Counted from the stretch's first letter, positions 25,577 to 35,240 are shown. The stretch: DNA of 64,000 nt from Methylocella sp. (GCA_037200525.1 JBBCGG010000001.1:4456501-4520500), one strand, 5' to 3'. Translations and numbers: made by a program. Notes: a model not told the origin generated them from the letters alone.

Positions 25577-26458
25577 ATGCCCGCCAAAATACTGATGTCC
25601 GATGTCATAGGACTGACCACGCCGCCGCCCCTCTCGCGCCGCGTTATGATGGCGACCTCGGCCGCCGCGGCGGCGGGATATACGCTCGCCGCCGGTCCTG
25701 TGTTCGCCGACGCCATCAAGACCGATGCCGAGGGCCTCACCGTCGGCGACGCCAAGGTGAAGGTGAGCGACGGCGAGATGCCGATCTATTTCGCCAAACC
25801 CAAGGGCGTCGCCAACCCGCCGGTCATTCTCGTCGCGATCGAGGTCTTCGGGCTGCATGAATACATCAAGGACGTGACCCGGCGGCTCGCCAAGCTCGGC
25901 GCCTTCGCGGTCGCCCCGGATTATTACTTCCGCAAAGGCGACCTGACCCAAATCCCGGATATCCAGCAATTGATGCCCTTGGTGAACGCCAAGCCGGATA
26001 CGGAGTTGTTTTCGGATCTCGATGCGACGGCCGCTTGGGCCAAATCGCAGGGCGGCGACCTCAACCGTCTCGGCATCGTGGGCTTTTGCCGGGGCGGACG
26101 CACGGTTTGGCTTTATTCAACGCATAATCCGAACCTCAAGGCGGCGGTCGCTTTCTACGGCACCCTGATGGATCCGGCGAGCGCGGCGATGCCGAAGAAT
26201 GCTTTCGAACTGGCCGAAGAGGTTAAGTCGCCGGTGCTCGGGCTTTACGGCGCGGACGATCAGGGCATTCCCCCGGCTCAGGTCAAGCAAATGGAGGAAA
26301 GGCTGAAAGCCGCGGGCAAAACCGTTGAATTCAAGATCTATCCTAACGCCGGGCACGGCTTTTTCGCGGACCATCGCCAGTCTTATCAACCTGAGGCGGC
26401 GAAAGACGCTTGGAACAGGATGCAAGCCTGGTTCAAGACCTATGGCGTCCTGACCTGA
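25577..26458 (+). CDS. Dienelactone hydrolase family protein with Tat-like signal
   Basis: A 293-residue alpha/beta hydrolase of the dienelactone hydrolase family. A twin-arginine-like signal (LSRRVMMATSAAAAAGYTLA, about residues 19-38) points to export. The catalytic Cys is in GFCRGGR, the supporting Glu in VAIEVFGLHEY, the Asp in YGADDQGIPP and the His in NAGHGFF, so the Cys-Asp-His triad is complete. ATG 25577 is 12 bases after AAGGAA; an open frame upstream has no such support. Its substrate is not known; many exported relatives are annotated as carboxymethylenebutenolidases without proof. A strong hairpin follows the gene. Confidence 0.87.
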   Translation: MPAKILMSDVIGLTTPPPLSRRVMMATSAAAAAGYTLAAGPVFADAIKTDAEGLTVGDAKVKVSDGEMPIYFAKPKGVANPPVILVAIEVFGLHEYIKDVTRRLAKLGAFAVAPDYYFRKGDLTQIPDIQQLMPLVNAKPDTELFSDLDATAAWAKSQGGDLNRLGIVGFCRGGRTVWLYSTHNPNLKAAVAFYGTLMDPASAAMPKNAFELAEEVKSPVLGLYGADDQGIPPAQVKQMEERLKAAGKTVEFKIYPNAGHGFFADHRQSYQPEAAKDAWNRMQAWFKTYGVLT

Positions 26459-26940
26459 CGGACTGCCTTGATCTTTGCAATCTGGTCTTCGCAAAACGCA
26501 AGATTTCTGCGAGGCGCTCCGCGATTGCGGGGCGCCTGAAAGCTTTGTCTTTGTGCGCCTGCCTTGAAAAATGAGGCCAATGCGGGCTATAATTATTGCG
26601 TTCTGTTGAGCGCCGCATTTCTCGTAAAATTTTGATTTCCGGGAAATCGTTCGCATAAGCGCAAGGCCCGCGTCGCTGTATTGGCAACGCGTCGATTGAT
26701 GAGTTTACCGCCAACGCTTCTCGCAGTTTCGCCAAGGACTCAAGGCTTCGATCGACGACAGAAAGGCGCCGGAAAGGCGCCTCGGGTAGCGCTTCTATCC
26801 CCATTTCGTGGACTGTCCTTTTTTTTCAAATGCATTTAACTGTCGCAGACTTTTTAGCGGCGAGACGCCGCAAGCTTTTTTAAAATCGGCCTTTGCAATG
26901 CGGTGATTTGTTTCAACTCGAGCTGGATCTGGTCGACACA
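26459..26940. other. Intergenic region between the hydrolase and the RND pump genes
   Basis: About 480 bp without a convincing gene. It holds a strong hairpin (26512-26537), a second hairpin AGGCGCC-GGAAA-GGCGCCT at 26764-26782, and an AT-rich stretch with a run of T at 26820-26840 that likely contains the promoter of the RND operon. A minus-strand open frame of 123 codons (26433-26804) shows no family resemblance. Confidence 0.5.
26512..26537 (+). terminator. Strong hairpin downstream of dienelactone hydrolase
   Basis: AGGCGCTCCGC (26512-26522) and GCGGGGCGCCT (26527-26537) pair over 11 bp with one G-U pair and a GATT loop, 54 bp after the stop codon. A weak T-rich tail (GCTTTGTCTTTG) follows. 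It is probably a terminator, though the U tract is poor. Confidence 0.4.
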
Positions 26941-28101
26941 TTGAAGCGCGCCATAATTTTAATCGCCGTCTTCCTGGTTCTGGTCGGGCTCAGCGGCGGT
27001 CTCGGCTTTTTTCAGTTCGTCATCAAGCCGCAGATGATCAAGCAATTCATCGCTCAGGCCGCGCCGCCGCCCGCCACCGTGGCGGTCGCCGAAGCCTCCG
27101 CCGATATCTGGGAGCCAAAGTTGCCGGCCATCGGCAGCTTCCGGGCATTCGAGGGCATAGATGTCGCGCCTCAGATCGGCGGGGCGCTAGTTGCGGTCAA
27201 TGTCGCGTCCGGCCAGGACGTTGAAAAGGGCCAGCCTTTGTTCGAGGTCGACAATTTTGTCGAGCAAGCCGATCTCAAAAGTAATCTGGCGACCTTGAAG
27301 AACGCCGATTTTGTGCTTGAGCGGCAGCGCCAATTGACGGTGACCGGCAATACCGCGAAATCCAGTTTCGATGCGGCGGAGGCCGCGCGCGATTCCGCCG
27401 CCGCCGCCGTCGAGCGGGTGCGCGCGATCATCACGGAGAAGAAGATCGCCGCGCCCTTTGCCGGCCGCGTCGGCATTCGCAAAATGGACCTCGGCCAATA
27501 TGTTTCGCCGGGAACGAGCCTCATCACTTTGCAGCAATTGGATCCGATTTACGTCGATTTTCCCGCGCCGGAAAAATGGCTGGATGTCCTGAAACCCGGC
27601 CAGACTATAGAGGTGCAGGTTGACGCCTATCCCGGCAAGGTTTTTCGCGGCGTGATCGCCACCATCGACGCGCGGATCTCGCCTGACAGCCGCAACATTC
27701 TGGTGCGCGGCCAATTCGACAACAAGAATAAGCAATTATTGCCCGGCATGTTCGCCAATGTGAACGTCATCGCGGGCAATCCTGCCGAGGTGGTGACCCT
27801 TCCCCGCACGGCGATCAATTATTCGCTCTATGGCGATAATGTTTTTGTGGTGGTCCCGGCCGCGTCCGCTGGCGAGGGCGAGGCGCAGGCGGCCCCCGCA
27901 GGCGGCGATGCGCCGTTAAAGGTGGAGCGCCGCTTTGTGCGCGTCGGCGACACGCGCGACGATCGGGTTGCAATTCTCGAAGGCTTGAAAGCAGGTGAAA
28001 AGGTAGTCAGCGAAGGCCAGGTCAAGCTGCAACCGGACGCGCGCGTGCGCATCGATCCGACTGCGAAGCTAACGCCGCCCGCCGTTCGGCCGAAGGAATA
28101 A
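26941..28101 (+). CDS. RND efflux periplasmic adaptor (membrane fusion protein)
   Basis: A 386-residue membrane fusion protein of an RND pump. It begins with an N-terminal anchor (ALKR-type start, then AIILIAVFLVLVGLSGGL). The biotinyl-lipoyl half-motif follows (ALVAVNVASGQDVEKGQPLF), then a short helical hairpin, then the second lipoyl half (IAAPFAGRVGIRKMDLGQYV) and the beta-barrel. No ATG is in frame near the start. The TTG at 26941 (LKRAIILI) begins just before the anchor as in relatives, and a TTG at 26893 is the alternative. It lies 2 bp before the permease gene. No outer-membrane channel gene is present, so a shared TolC-type partner is expected. Confidence 0.88.
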   Translation: MKRAIILIAVFLVLVGLSGGLGFFQFVIKPQMIKQFIAQAAPPPATVAVAEASADIWEPKLPAIGSFRAFEGIDVAPQIGGALVAVNVASGQDVEKGQPLFEVDNFVEQADLKSNLATLKNADFVLERQRQLTVTGNTAKSSFDAAEAARDSAAAAVERVRAIITEKKIAAPFAGRVGIRKMDLGQYVSPGTSLITLQQLDPIYVDFPAPEKWLDVLKPGQTIEVQVDAYPGKVFRGVIATIDARISPDSRNILVRGQFDNKNKQLLPGMFANVNVIAGNPAEVVTLPRTAINYSLYGDNVFVVVPAASAGEGEAQAAPAGGDAPLKVERRFVRVGDTRDDRVAILEGLKAGEKVVSEGQVKLQPDARVRIDPTAKLTPPAVRPKE

Positions 28102-28103
28102 AA

Positions 28104-31100
28104 ATGTCATTCACTGATATTTTTATTCGTCGACCAGTTCTCGCCAGCGTCGTCAGCCTGATGATTCTGCTTGTCGGCCTGCAATCCGCATTCAAGCTGC
28201 AGGTCCGTCAATATCCTGAGCTCTCCTCGACCACGATCACCATTATGACATCCTATCCTGGCGCCAATGCGGATGTGGTCAAAGGTTTCATCACGACGCC
28301 GATCGCGCAGGCCGTCGCAAGCGCCGAAGGCATCGATACGCTGGTTTCGGACTCGCAGCAGAACGCCTCGACGATCACCCTCAATCTTCTCTTGAACGCC
28401 AATCCCGATCGGGCGGTGGCCGATGTTCTCTCGAAGGTAAATCAGGTCAAATATCTGCTTCCTCGCGACGCGCTGGACCCTATTGTCGTGAAGCAGACCG
28501 GCGATGCGACCGCCCTGCTCTATATGTCGTTCAATTCGAAAATCATGACGGCCTCGCAGATCACCGATTATCTGACCAGGGTCGTTCAGCCCAAGCTTCA
28601 GACCATCGATGGCGTCGCCAATGCGCAGATCCTTGGCGGCCAGACATTCGCGATGCGGGTTTGGCTCGATCCGAACAAGATGGCGGCGCAAGGCGTGACG
28701 CCCAATGACGTCAGAGTGGCTCTGGCGGCAAATAATTTCACTGCGGCGGCGGGCCAGATCAAAGGCGACTTCGTTCAAACCTCAATCGACGCTCAGACCT
28801 CGCTCAACTCGGCCAAGGCCTTCGGCCAATTGGTCGTCTCCGCGCGAGGCGACGCTTTAACGCGCCTCGGGGCCATAGCCGATATCGAACTTGGACCCGA
28901 GTCGGTTGACTCCTCCTCCGCTTTCGATGGTCTCAAAGCCGTCTTCATCGGCATTTATCCGACGCCAACCGCCAACCCGCTAAGCGTGATCAATGACGTC
29001 CGCGCAGCGTTTCCGGAGCTGCGGGCGCAGCTCCCTGTCGGCCTTGAGGCCTCAATCGCCTATGACGCGACCGAGTTCATCCGCGCCTCGATCCGCGAGG
29101 TCGAGAAGACGCTGGCGGAAGCGGCGATCGTCGTCGTTATCGTGATCTTTCTGTTCCTCGGCAATTTCCGCTCAACGATCATCCCGATCGTCACCATCCC
29201 GCTGTCTCTCGTCGGCGTGATGATCGTTCTTCTGGCGTTAGGCTATTCGCTGAACCTTCTAACCTTGCTCGCGCTCGTGCTCGCGATCGGCCTCGTCGTC
29301 GACGACGCCATCGTCGTCGTCGAAAACATCTACCGCCATATGGAGGACGGGATGCCGGCGCGAGGCGCCGCATTGCAAGGCGCACGCGAAATTACTGGCC
29401 CGGTCATTTCGATGACGATCACGCTCGCCGCGGTTTATGCGCCGATCGGTTTCGTTTCCGGACTGACGGGGGCGCTGTTTCGCGAATTTGCCTTCGCTCT
29501 CGCCGGCGCGGTTGTGGTGTCGGGCGTTATCGCCCTCACCTTGTCGCCGATGATGTGTTCGCTGCTTTTGAAGCCGCCTTCGCCGACGCCGCGCGGCTTT
29601 CCGGCTTTCCTCGACAGGATGTTCGGCGGATTGCGTCGCGTCTACCAGAGCCGGTTGCATAAAACCCTGAATTTTCGCGCCCTGACGGTGTTGATCCTGA
29701 TTGGGGTCCTTGCGCTCACCGCCGTGATGTTCATGTCGACGCCGAAGGAGCTGGCCCCGGAAGAAGATCAAGGCGCGATCTTCGCTCTTATCAAATCGCC
29801 GCAATACGCCAACCTGGACTATATGGAGAAGGCCACCGGGCAAGTGCAGCTTGCGGCCGATCAGATCCCCGAGAAAGATCATGTCTTCCTCATCAATGGC
29901 TCAGCCGGCGTGCATCAGGGATTTGGCGGCATAATCTTGAAGCCGTGGGGCGACCGACAACGCAATCAGAAACAGATCATCACCGAGCTGCAGCCAAAGC
30001 TCTCGGCGGTCACCGGCGCCCAAATCATCGCTTTCTCGCCGCCGTCGCTGCCCGGCTCGACGGGCGGTCCGCCTGTCCAGTTCGTGATCCGCAGCATCGG
30101 CGACTACAAGCAGATCGCCGACGTCATGGCGAAGCTGGAGGCTGCCGCGCGCGAAAGCGGCTTGTTCATCTTCACCGACAGCGATCTCAAATTCGATTTG
30201 CCGCAGATCGAATACAAAATCGACGCCGACAAGGCGAACCGCCTTGGCGTCAGCATGCAGGAAATCGGCTCCTCGCTCGCCACCCTGCTCGGCGGCAATT
30301 TCATCAACCAGTTCAATCTGGACGGGCGCAGCTATCATGTCATCGCGCAGGCGCCGCGCGATTTCAGGCTGACGCCCGATTGGCTGACCCGCTACCAGCT
30401 GCGCACCGCCACCGGCGAATTGGTGTCGCTGGCCACTGTCGCCAGCATCTCGAACAGCGTGCAGCCGAATGGTTTGCCGACCTTCCAGCAATTGAATTCG
30501 GCGACGCTGCAGGCCGTGCCTTTCCCCGGCCATACGCTCGGAGAGGCGATCGGATTTCTGCAACGGAAAGCGAATGAGATTCTGCCCTCCGGCTATACCA
30601 TCGACTATCAGGGCGAGAGCCGGCAATTCGTTCAGGAAGGCAATACGCTGCTGCTGACCTTCGTCTTCGCCCTTATCGTCATTTTCCTGGTGCTTGCGGC
30701 GCAGTTCGAAAGCTTCCGCGATCCGTTGATCATTCTGATCGCATTGCCGACCTCGATGTTCGGCGCGCTGTTGCCTTTGAACATTCTCGGGGTCGTCGGC
30801 GCGGCGAGCATGAACATCTATTCGCAGATCGGCCTCGTCACCCTCATCGGCCTCATCTCCAAGCACGGCATCATGATGGTGGAATTCGCCAACCGAATGC
30901 AGAAGGGCGAAGGCATGACCCGTCGCGAAGCCATCGAACACGCCGCCGGCGTCCGGCTGCGTCCCATTCTGATGACAACGGCGGCCATGGTCGTCGGCAT
31001 GATCCCGTTGATCCTTGCGGAGGGAGCCGGGGCGCGCAGCCGTTTTGCGATCGGCGTCGTCATCGCGTCGGGGATGAGCATCGGCACGATTTTCACGCTC

Positions 31101-31229
31101 TTCGTCACGCCCGCGATGTATACGCTGATCGCGCGGGACCATAATAAAGCCAATGAAAAGGACAAGCTGCGAAAGCTCAGGTTTCTGCCCCCGCCGGGTC
31201 TTGCCGCCGATCGCTCAGCCGCCGAATGA
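28104..31229 (+). CDS. RND multidrug efflux permease (HAE-1 type)
   Basis: A 1041-residue inner-membrane proton-driven efflux permease. It has the expected 12 TM helices in two repeats with two large periplasmic loops. The proton-relay aspartates are in TM4 (LAIGLVVDDAIVVVENIYR), and the start SFTDIFIRRPVLASVVSLM is typical of the family. Length fits AcrB/MexB-type pumps. Substrates cannot be told. It is co-transcribed with the adaptor gene and its last 15 bp overlap the convergent MFS gene. Confidence 0.95.
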   Translation: MSFTDIFIRRPVLASVVSLMILLVGLQSAFKLQVRQYPELSSTTITIMTSYPGANADVVKGFITTPIAQAVASAEGIDTLVSDSQQNASTITLNLLLNANPDRAVADVLSKVNQVKYLLPRDALDPIVVKQTGDATALLYMSFNSKIMTASQITDYLTRVVQPKLQTIDGVANAQILGGQTFAMRVWLDPNKMAAQGVTPNDVRVALAANNFTAAAGQIKGDFVQTSIDAQTSLNSAKAFGQLVVSARGDALTRLGAIADIELGPESVDSSSAFDGLKAVFIGIYPTPTANPLSVINDVRAAFPELRAQLPVGLEASIAYDATEFIRASIREVEKTLAEAAIVVVIVIFLFLGNFRSTIIPIVTIPLSLVGVMIVLLALGYSLNLLTLLALVLAIGLVVDDAIVVVENIYRHMEDGMPARGAALQGAREITGPVISMTITLAAVYAPIGFVSGLTGALFREFAFALAGAVVVSGVIALTLSPMMCSLLLKPPSPTPRGFPAFLDRMFGGLRRVYQSRLHKTLNFRALTVLILIGVLALTAVMFMSTPKELAPEEDQGAIFALIKSPQYANLDYMEKATGQVQLAADQIPEKDHVFLINGSAGVHQGFGGIILKPWGDRQRNQKQIITELQPKLSAVTGAQIIAFSPPSLPGSTGGPPVQFVIRSIGDYKQIADVMAKLEAAARESGLFIFTDSDLKFDLPQIEYKIDADKANRLGVSMQEIGSSLATLLGGNFINQFNLDGRSYHVIAQAPRDFRLTPDWLTRYQLRTATGELVSLATVASISNSVQPNGLPTFQQLNSATLQAVPFPGHTLGEAIGFLQRKANEILPSGYTIDYQGESRQFVQEGNTLLLTFVFALIVIFLVLAAQFESFRDPLIILIALPTSMFGALLPLNILGVVGAASMNIYSQIGLVTLIGLISKHGIMMVEFANRMQKGEGMTRREAIEHAAGVRLRPILMTTAAMVVGMIPLILAEGAGARSRFAIGVVIASGMSIGTIFTLFVTPAMYTLIARDHNKANEKDKLRKLRFLPPPGLAADRSAAE

Positions 31230-32441
31230 GGAGCTTGGCAGGCGCCGTTTGAGGGCGCCCGCAGCCAAGGCAAGCAGCAGGCCCGCCCCGGCGAGGCCAG
31301 CCATGGCGAGATAGGCCCTTTCGCCGAATTGGCCGGTCAATTTGCCGCTGACGAATGTCGCTGCGGCGAGGCTCAAAGACGAAGCGGCGGCGAGCCAGCC
31401 TTGCATCCGCGCCCGATGCGTCGGCAGGGCGAGGCCGCCGAGCAGCAGCACACCGCCATATGTAGTCGCGCCGAAGCTCAAGCCATGCATCGTTTGCAGC
31501 GCAAGGACGCTAAAAGCGCCCGGATCGAAACTCATGGCGATCCACCGCAGCGCAGCCCCCGCCGCGCCGATAACGAGAAAGGCGATCGCATTTTTGTCCG
31601 TCCGGAAGAACCGCCCCACGACCACGAAAACCACGCTTTCCGACACAACCCCAAGCGCCCATGCGATGCTGATCAGATCGGGCGGGAAGCCTGCCTTCCG
31701 CCAATTGATGGTTGCGAAGGAATAGACCTCGGCATGGCTCGACTGAATCAGCGCCGCCGCGCAAATGCCAACGATGGCGAGCCGCAGCCGGGCTGGATCG
31801 GCGGTCAATCCGCTCCCTTTGAGCTTATGATGAATCTCGGTCCCGCCCATTTTAGCGGCGGTCAGAACAGCGACGCACAAGGATGGGACCGCCGCGATAG
31901 CGAGCGCGAAAATGATGCGATCGCCAGAGAATATTTCAACGATGCGTCCGGACAGAAGCATCATCGCCAGGACGCCAATCGAAGTCCAAACCCTGATGTG
32001 GCCGTAGGCGATGCGGCGCGAGCCGGCCAATTCGGCGCGGCGCGCCTCATTCAGAGTCAGCGCGTCGGCGAGCGACGGCATCGAGCCCATGGCCAGCGCA
32101 ACGACAAGCGCGCCAGCGAAAATCGGCGCAAAACCATTGACGAGAGCGAGGCTGCAATAGCCGGCGAGCAGCATCGCCGCGCAAATCGCCAGAATGAGGC
32201 CAATCCCGCGTTTGTCCGCCATAGCGGCAATGAGCGGCGTCGTGACGACTCGCAAAACCAGCGGAGTCGCGAGGGTCGCGGCGATCTGAGCGTCCGTTAG
32301 CCCCCGCGCCGCGAGCCACACCGAGAAATAAGGCAAGTGAAGTCCGAGAGGCAGAAATAAAAGCGCGGCGAGCATCGATAAATGCAAGGCGGTCGGGTCG
32401 CGCGCCTCATCGCCGATCCATCGGGGTCTCGCCAGGGCCAC
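31215..32441 (-). CDS. MFS transporter (MFS_1-like / HcaT-like)
   Basis: A 408-residue major facilitator with about 12 TM helices. The N-terminus (LFLPLGLHLPYFSVWLAARG) and the cytoplasmic loop after TM2 (ADKRGIG, an A-like motif) resemble the MFS_1-like group with HcaT (3-phenylpropionate) and nucleoside-type carriers. The substrate is unknown. The start appears to be a GTG at 32441. Its 3' end overlaps the end of the RND permease gene by 15 bp in convergent orientation. The next gene upstream on the same strand is an XRE-cupin regulator about 130 bp away. Confidence 0.82.
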   Translation of the reverse strand: MALARPRWIGDEARDPTALHLSMLAALLFLPLGLHLPYFSVWLAARGLTDAQIAATLATPLVLRVVTTPLIAAMADKRGIGLILAICAAMLLAGYCSLALVNGFAPIFAGALVVALAMGSMPSLADALTLNEARRAELAGSRRIAYGHIRVWTSIGVLAMMLLSGRIVEIFSGDRIIFALAIAAVPSLCVAVLTAAKMGGTEIHHKLKGSGLTADPARLRLAIVGICAAALIQSSHAEVYSFATINWRKAGFPPDLISIAWALGVVSESVVFVVVGRFFRTDKNAIAFLVIGAAGAALRWIAMSFDPGAFSVLALQTMHGLSFGATTYGGVLLLGGLALPTHRARMQGWLAAASSLSLAAATFVSGKLTGQFGERAYLAMAGLAGAGLLLALAAGALKRRLPSSSFGG

Positions 32442-32575
32442 GCTCCACTCCGCCTCGCGCCGAAAAACCGCTGGCAGAAACCGATATACGCCAACAAGAC
32501 AGCCTATGGCTCGAATAGCCGTAAAAGCAACGCCGCCGCTTGTTCAGCTGCAAATATGCGGCAAGCGGCGAGGCC

Positions 32576-33193
32576 TCACTCCATCGCCGCCGCCTTGAGA
32601 ATGCAAACCATCATGGCGCTCGCCGGCGCTTCCGATACGTTGCGGATGATATGCGGACGATCGCAGCGGTAGCGCAAGGTCTCGCCGGCCTTCGCGCGAT
32701 CGATCGCGCCGCAGACTTCGACCTCGAGTTCGCCCTCGCTGATCGAAAGGCTCTCGACCGAGCCGCGCTGATGCGCTTCCGATTCGAGCACGCCGCCAGG
32801 CTGGGCGGCAAACTCATACCATTGCAGCCATTCAACCGTCTTTATCCAGCCGACAATGGCGAGGCGACACTTGCCATCGTCCGAAACGAGGATCGGGGTA
32901 TCGCCGCGCGAGGATTTTTCCAGAAACGGCTCATCGTCGGCGGCCTGCAGCACCCGCTCGATCGAGACGTCAAGCGCCTGCGAAAGACGCCAAATCGTCG
33001 CGAGCGTGGGATTAGTCTCATTGCGCTCGATCTGACTGATGATCGATTTGGCGACGCCCGATTGTTCCGATAGTTCGGACAGCGATAAATTATAGCCCTT
33101 GCGCAAGCGCTGCACCGTCTTGCCAAGCTGGCCCGACAGCGCGAGCGCGCCGGCCTCCAGAACCTTGACCTTGTCTCGTCCTTCGACACCCAT
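32576..33193 (-). CDS. XRE family regulator with C-terminal cupin domain
   Basis: A 205-residue one-component regulator. Residues about 24-80 form the Cro/CI-type helix-turn-helix (LRKGYNLSLSELSEQSGVAK, then SIISQIERNETNPTLATIW). The C-terminal half is a double-stranded beta-helix cupin (SVESLSISEGELEVEV, ETLRYRCDRPHIIRN) that would bind a small ligand. Such XRE-cupin proteins often regulate an adjacent transport or amino-acid or amine metabolism gene; the downstream MFS transporter on the same strand is a candidate. The ATG at 33193 is the likely start. Confidence 0.87.
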   Translation of the reverse strand: MGVEGRDKVKVLEAGALALSGQLGKTVQRLRKGYNLSLSELSEQSGVAKSIISQIERNETNPTLATIWRLSQALDVSIERVLQAADDEPFLEKSSRGDTPILVSDDGKCRLAIVGWIKTVEWLQWYEFAAQPGGVLESEAHQRGSVESLSISEGELEVEVCGAIDRAKAGETLRYRCDRPHIIRNVSEAPASAMMVCILKAAAME

Positions 33194-33384
33194 CTACGAT
33201 GATCCTGCTAAAAGCGATTCTGCGTGTGGGAAAACTAGCCGATTTCGTTTGGAATATCGAACGATAGTTTGACGCGACCGGCGCAAATGCCTTAAGCAGG
33301 GGTTGGGTGTCATCCAAAAGCCATGAGAATCTGTTTCTGCTTTGATCTCAAAGGTAGTTGGAAAGTTCAGCCGGGGGCGCGACG

Positions 33385-34197
33385 GTGAGCCACGATCAAG
33401 AACCGACCCATTATCGCACGCTTTTCCTGTCCGACGTCCATCTCGGCACGCGGGGATGCCAGGCCGATCTTCTGCTCGACTTCCTGAAATACAACGAAGC
33501 CGATACGATTTACCTGGTCGGCGACATCATAGATGGCTGGCGGCTGAAAAGCGGGTGGTATTGGCCACAGACGCATAATGATGTCGTGCAAAAGCTTCTG
33601 CGGCAGGTCCGCAAAGGAACCAAGATGTACTTTGTGCCGGGAAACCACGATGAATTCGCGCGCGATTTCATCGGGACCGTTTTCGGCGGCGTCGAGGTCG
33701 TCGATCACGCCTACCATCAGACCGCCGATGGCAAGCGCTTGCTGATCGTCCACGGCGATCAGTTTGATATTGTAGTGAAACATGCGCGCTGGCTCGCCTT
33801 CCTTGGCGATTGGGCCTATGAATTTGCGCTGTGGGCGAACCTTTGGTTCAACAAGGCTAGGCGCTCGATGGGATTTTCCTACTGGTCGCTGTCGGCCTGG
33901 GCCAAGCTCAAGGTCAAAAACGCCGTAAGTTTCATCGGAGCCTTCGAAGAGGCCTTGACCGAGGCGGCCCGGCGGCACCAAGCTGATGGCGTGGTCTGCG
34001 GCCATATTCACCACGCCGCGATCCGGGATGTGGACGGCGTCATGTACGTAAATTGCGGCGATTTCGTCGAATCTTGCACCGCCATCGGCGAACAACAGGA
34101 CGGTCGGCTTGAGATCCTGCATTGGCAGTTGACCGCTGCGGAGCGTCGGGCCGCCGCTGAGGCCGAGATGCGCATGATTCCGAAGGCCGTCGCCTGA
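33385..34197 (+). CDS. UDP-2,3-diacylglucosamine diphosphatase-like metallophosphoesterase (LpxH-like)
   Basis: A 270-residue calcineurin-like phosphoesterase. All metal-binding motifs are present in order: SDVHLG, VGDIIDGW, GNHDE, the HGDQFD segment and CGHIHHAA. Spacing and the GWYWPQTHND stretch fit the LpxH-like group, which cleaves UDP-2,3-diacylglucosamine in lipid A synthesis, although many alphaproteobacteria use LpxI for that step, so its substrate could be another lipid. No ATG is in frame before the domain; the GTG at 33385 is the best start, with a TTG at 33358 as alternative. The stop overlaps the start of the next gene by one base. Confidence 0.82.
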   Translation: MSHDQEPTHYRTLFLSDVHLGTRGCQADLLLDFLKYNEADTIYLVGDIIDGWRLKSGWYWPQTHNDVVQKLLRQVRKGTKMYFVPGNHDEFARDFIGTVFGGVEVVDHAYHQTADGKRLLIVHGDQFDIVVKHARWLAFLGDWAYEFALWANLWFNKARRSMGFSYWSLSAWAKLKVKNAVSFIGAFEEALTEAARRHQADGVVCGHIHHAAIRDVDGVMYVNCGDFVESCTAIGEQQDGRLEILHWQLTAAERRAAAEAEMRMIPKAVA

Positions 34198-35240
34198 TGC
34201 GGATTCTGATCGCAACCGACGCATGGAAGCCTCAGGTCAACGGCGTCGTCCGCTCGCTCGAGTCCGTGGCTAAAGCGTTGCGCGAATTTGGCGCGGAAAT
34301 CGAGTTTTTAACTCCCCAAGGCTTTGCTTCCATCCCGCTGCCGACCTACAGCGAAATAAAGCTTGCTTTGGCGACCGCCGGAGCTGTCCGCCGACGGCTC
34401 GAAGGCGTCTCCTACGACCATATTCACATCGCAACCGAAGGACCCGTCGGCTATGCCGCGCGGCGCTATTGCCTGCGCTCGAAGCGTCCTTTCACGACGA
34501 GCTATCACACCCGCTTTCCCGAATATATTTCGGCCCGGACGCGCATTCCTGAAGCCGTCACTTATGCGGTGCTGCGCCGTTTCCATAATGCCGGTTCGGG
34601 CGTCATGGTGTCGACTGCCTCAATCGCGAACGACCTGCAAAATCGAGGTTTTGAACGGTTGATGCATTGGTCGCGCGGCGTCGATCACAGCCAATTTGCG
34701 CCATCCAAAGCCTCGGTGATGAATCTGCCAAGGCCAATCTTCCTCTACGCCGGCCGTTTGGCCCCCGAAAAGAATGTCGAAAGTTTTCTTGCGCTCAACC
34801 TGCCCGGCTCGAAAGTGATCGTCGGCGATGGGCCATCGCGCCGCAGCCTGCAGGCGGCCTATCCGGACGCCCATTTCCTCGGCTCGCAAACCAGCGACGC
34901 TCTGGCTGTTCATTACGCTTCGTCGGATGTTTTCGTATTTCCGAGCCGCACCGATACGTTCGGCATGGTGATCCTCGAGGCGCTCGCCTGCGGCCTGCCG
35001 GTCGCCGCCCTGCCCGTGCCGGGTCCCCTTGACGTCATCGGCTCCAGCGGCGCTGGCGTTCTAGACGAAGATTTGCGCGCGGCTTGCCTCAGAGCGCTCG
35101 ACATTCCTCGCGAGAAAGCCAGGGCGCATGCGCTGACATTCACTTGGGCGAATAGCGCGCGGCAGTTCCTCGATAATATTCTTCTCGCCAAATCCTCAAT
35201 ATCGAGGCGAATGATCGCCAGCCCGAGCTTATCGAGTTAA
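34197..35240 (+). CDS. GT4-family glycosyltransferase
   Basis: A 347-residue GT-B glycosyltransferase. The N-terminal domain starts MRILIATDAWKPQVNGVVRS, as in alpha-mannosyl or glucosyl transferases acting on lipids; the middle has TTSYHTRFPEY; the donor-binding region is FLYAGRLAPEKNV and FPSRTDTFGMVILEALACG with the GLPVAALPVPGP loop. Only a short C-terminal region follows. It is translationally coupled (TGATG) to the LpxH-like phosphatase, a pairing that suggests a glycolipid product. Sugar and acceptor are not known. Confidence 0.85.
   Translation: MRILIATDAWKPQVNGVVRSLESVAKALREFGAEIEFLTPQGFASIPLPTYSEIKLALATAGAVRRRLEGVSYDHIHIATEGPVGYAARRYCLRSKRPFTTSYHTRFPEYISARTRIPEAVTYAVLRRFHNAGSGVMVSTASIANDLQNRGFERLMHWSRGVDHSQFAPSKASVMNLPRPIFLYAGRLAPEKNVESFLALNLPGSKVIVGDGPSRRSLQAAYPDAHFLGSQTSDALAVHYASSDVFVFPSRTDTFGMVILEALACGLPVAALPVPGPLDVIGSSGAGVLDEDLRAACLRALDIPREKARAHALTFTWANSARQFLDNILLAKSSISRRMIASPSLSS

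Noticed and set aside
26433-26804. Minus-strand open frame of 123 codons
   Set aside because: No family resemblance, no ribosome-binding site, includes hairpins and overlaps the end of the hydrolase gene.
29280-29330. GTC/GAC-rich run resembling a tandem repeat in the RND gene
   Set aside because: It encodes the conserved proton-relay helix (VVDDAIVVVEN), so codon choice explains it.
29901-31142. Long minus-strand open frame opposite the RND permease
   Set aside because: Arg/Asp/Gln-rich antisense shadow of a certain gene; no family resemblance.
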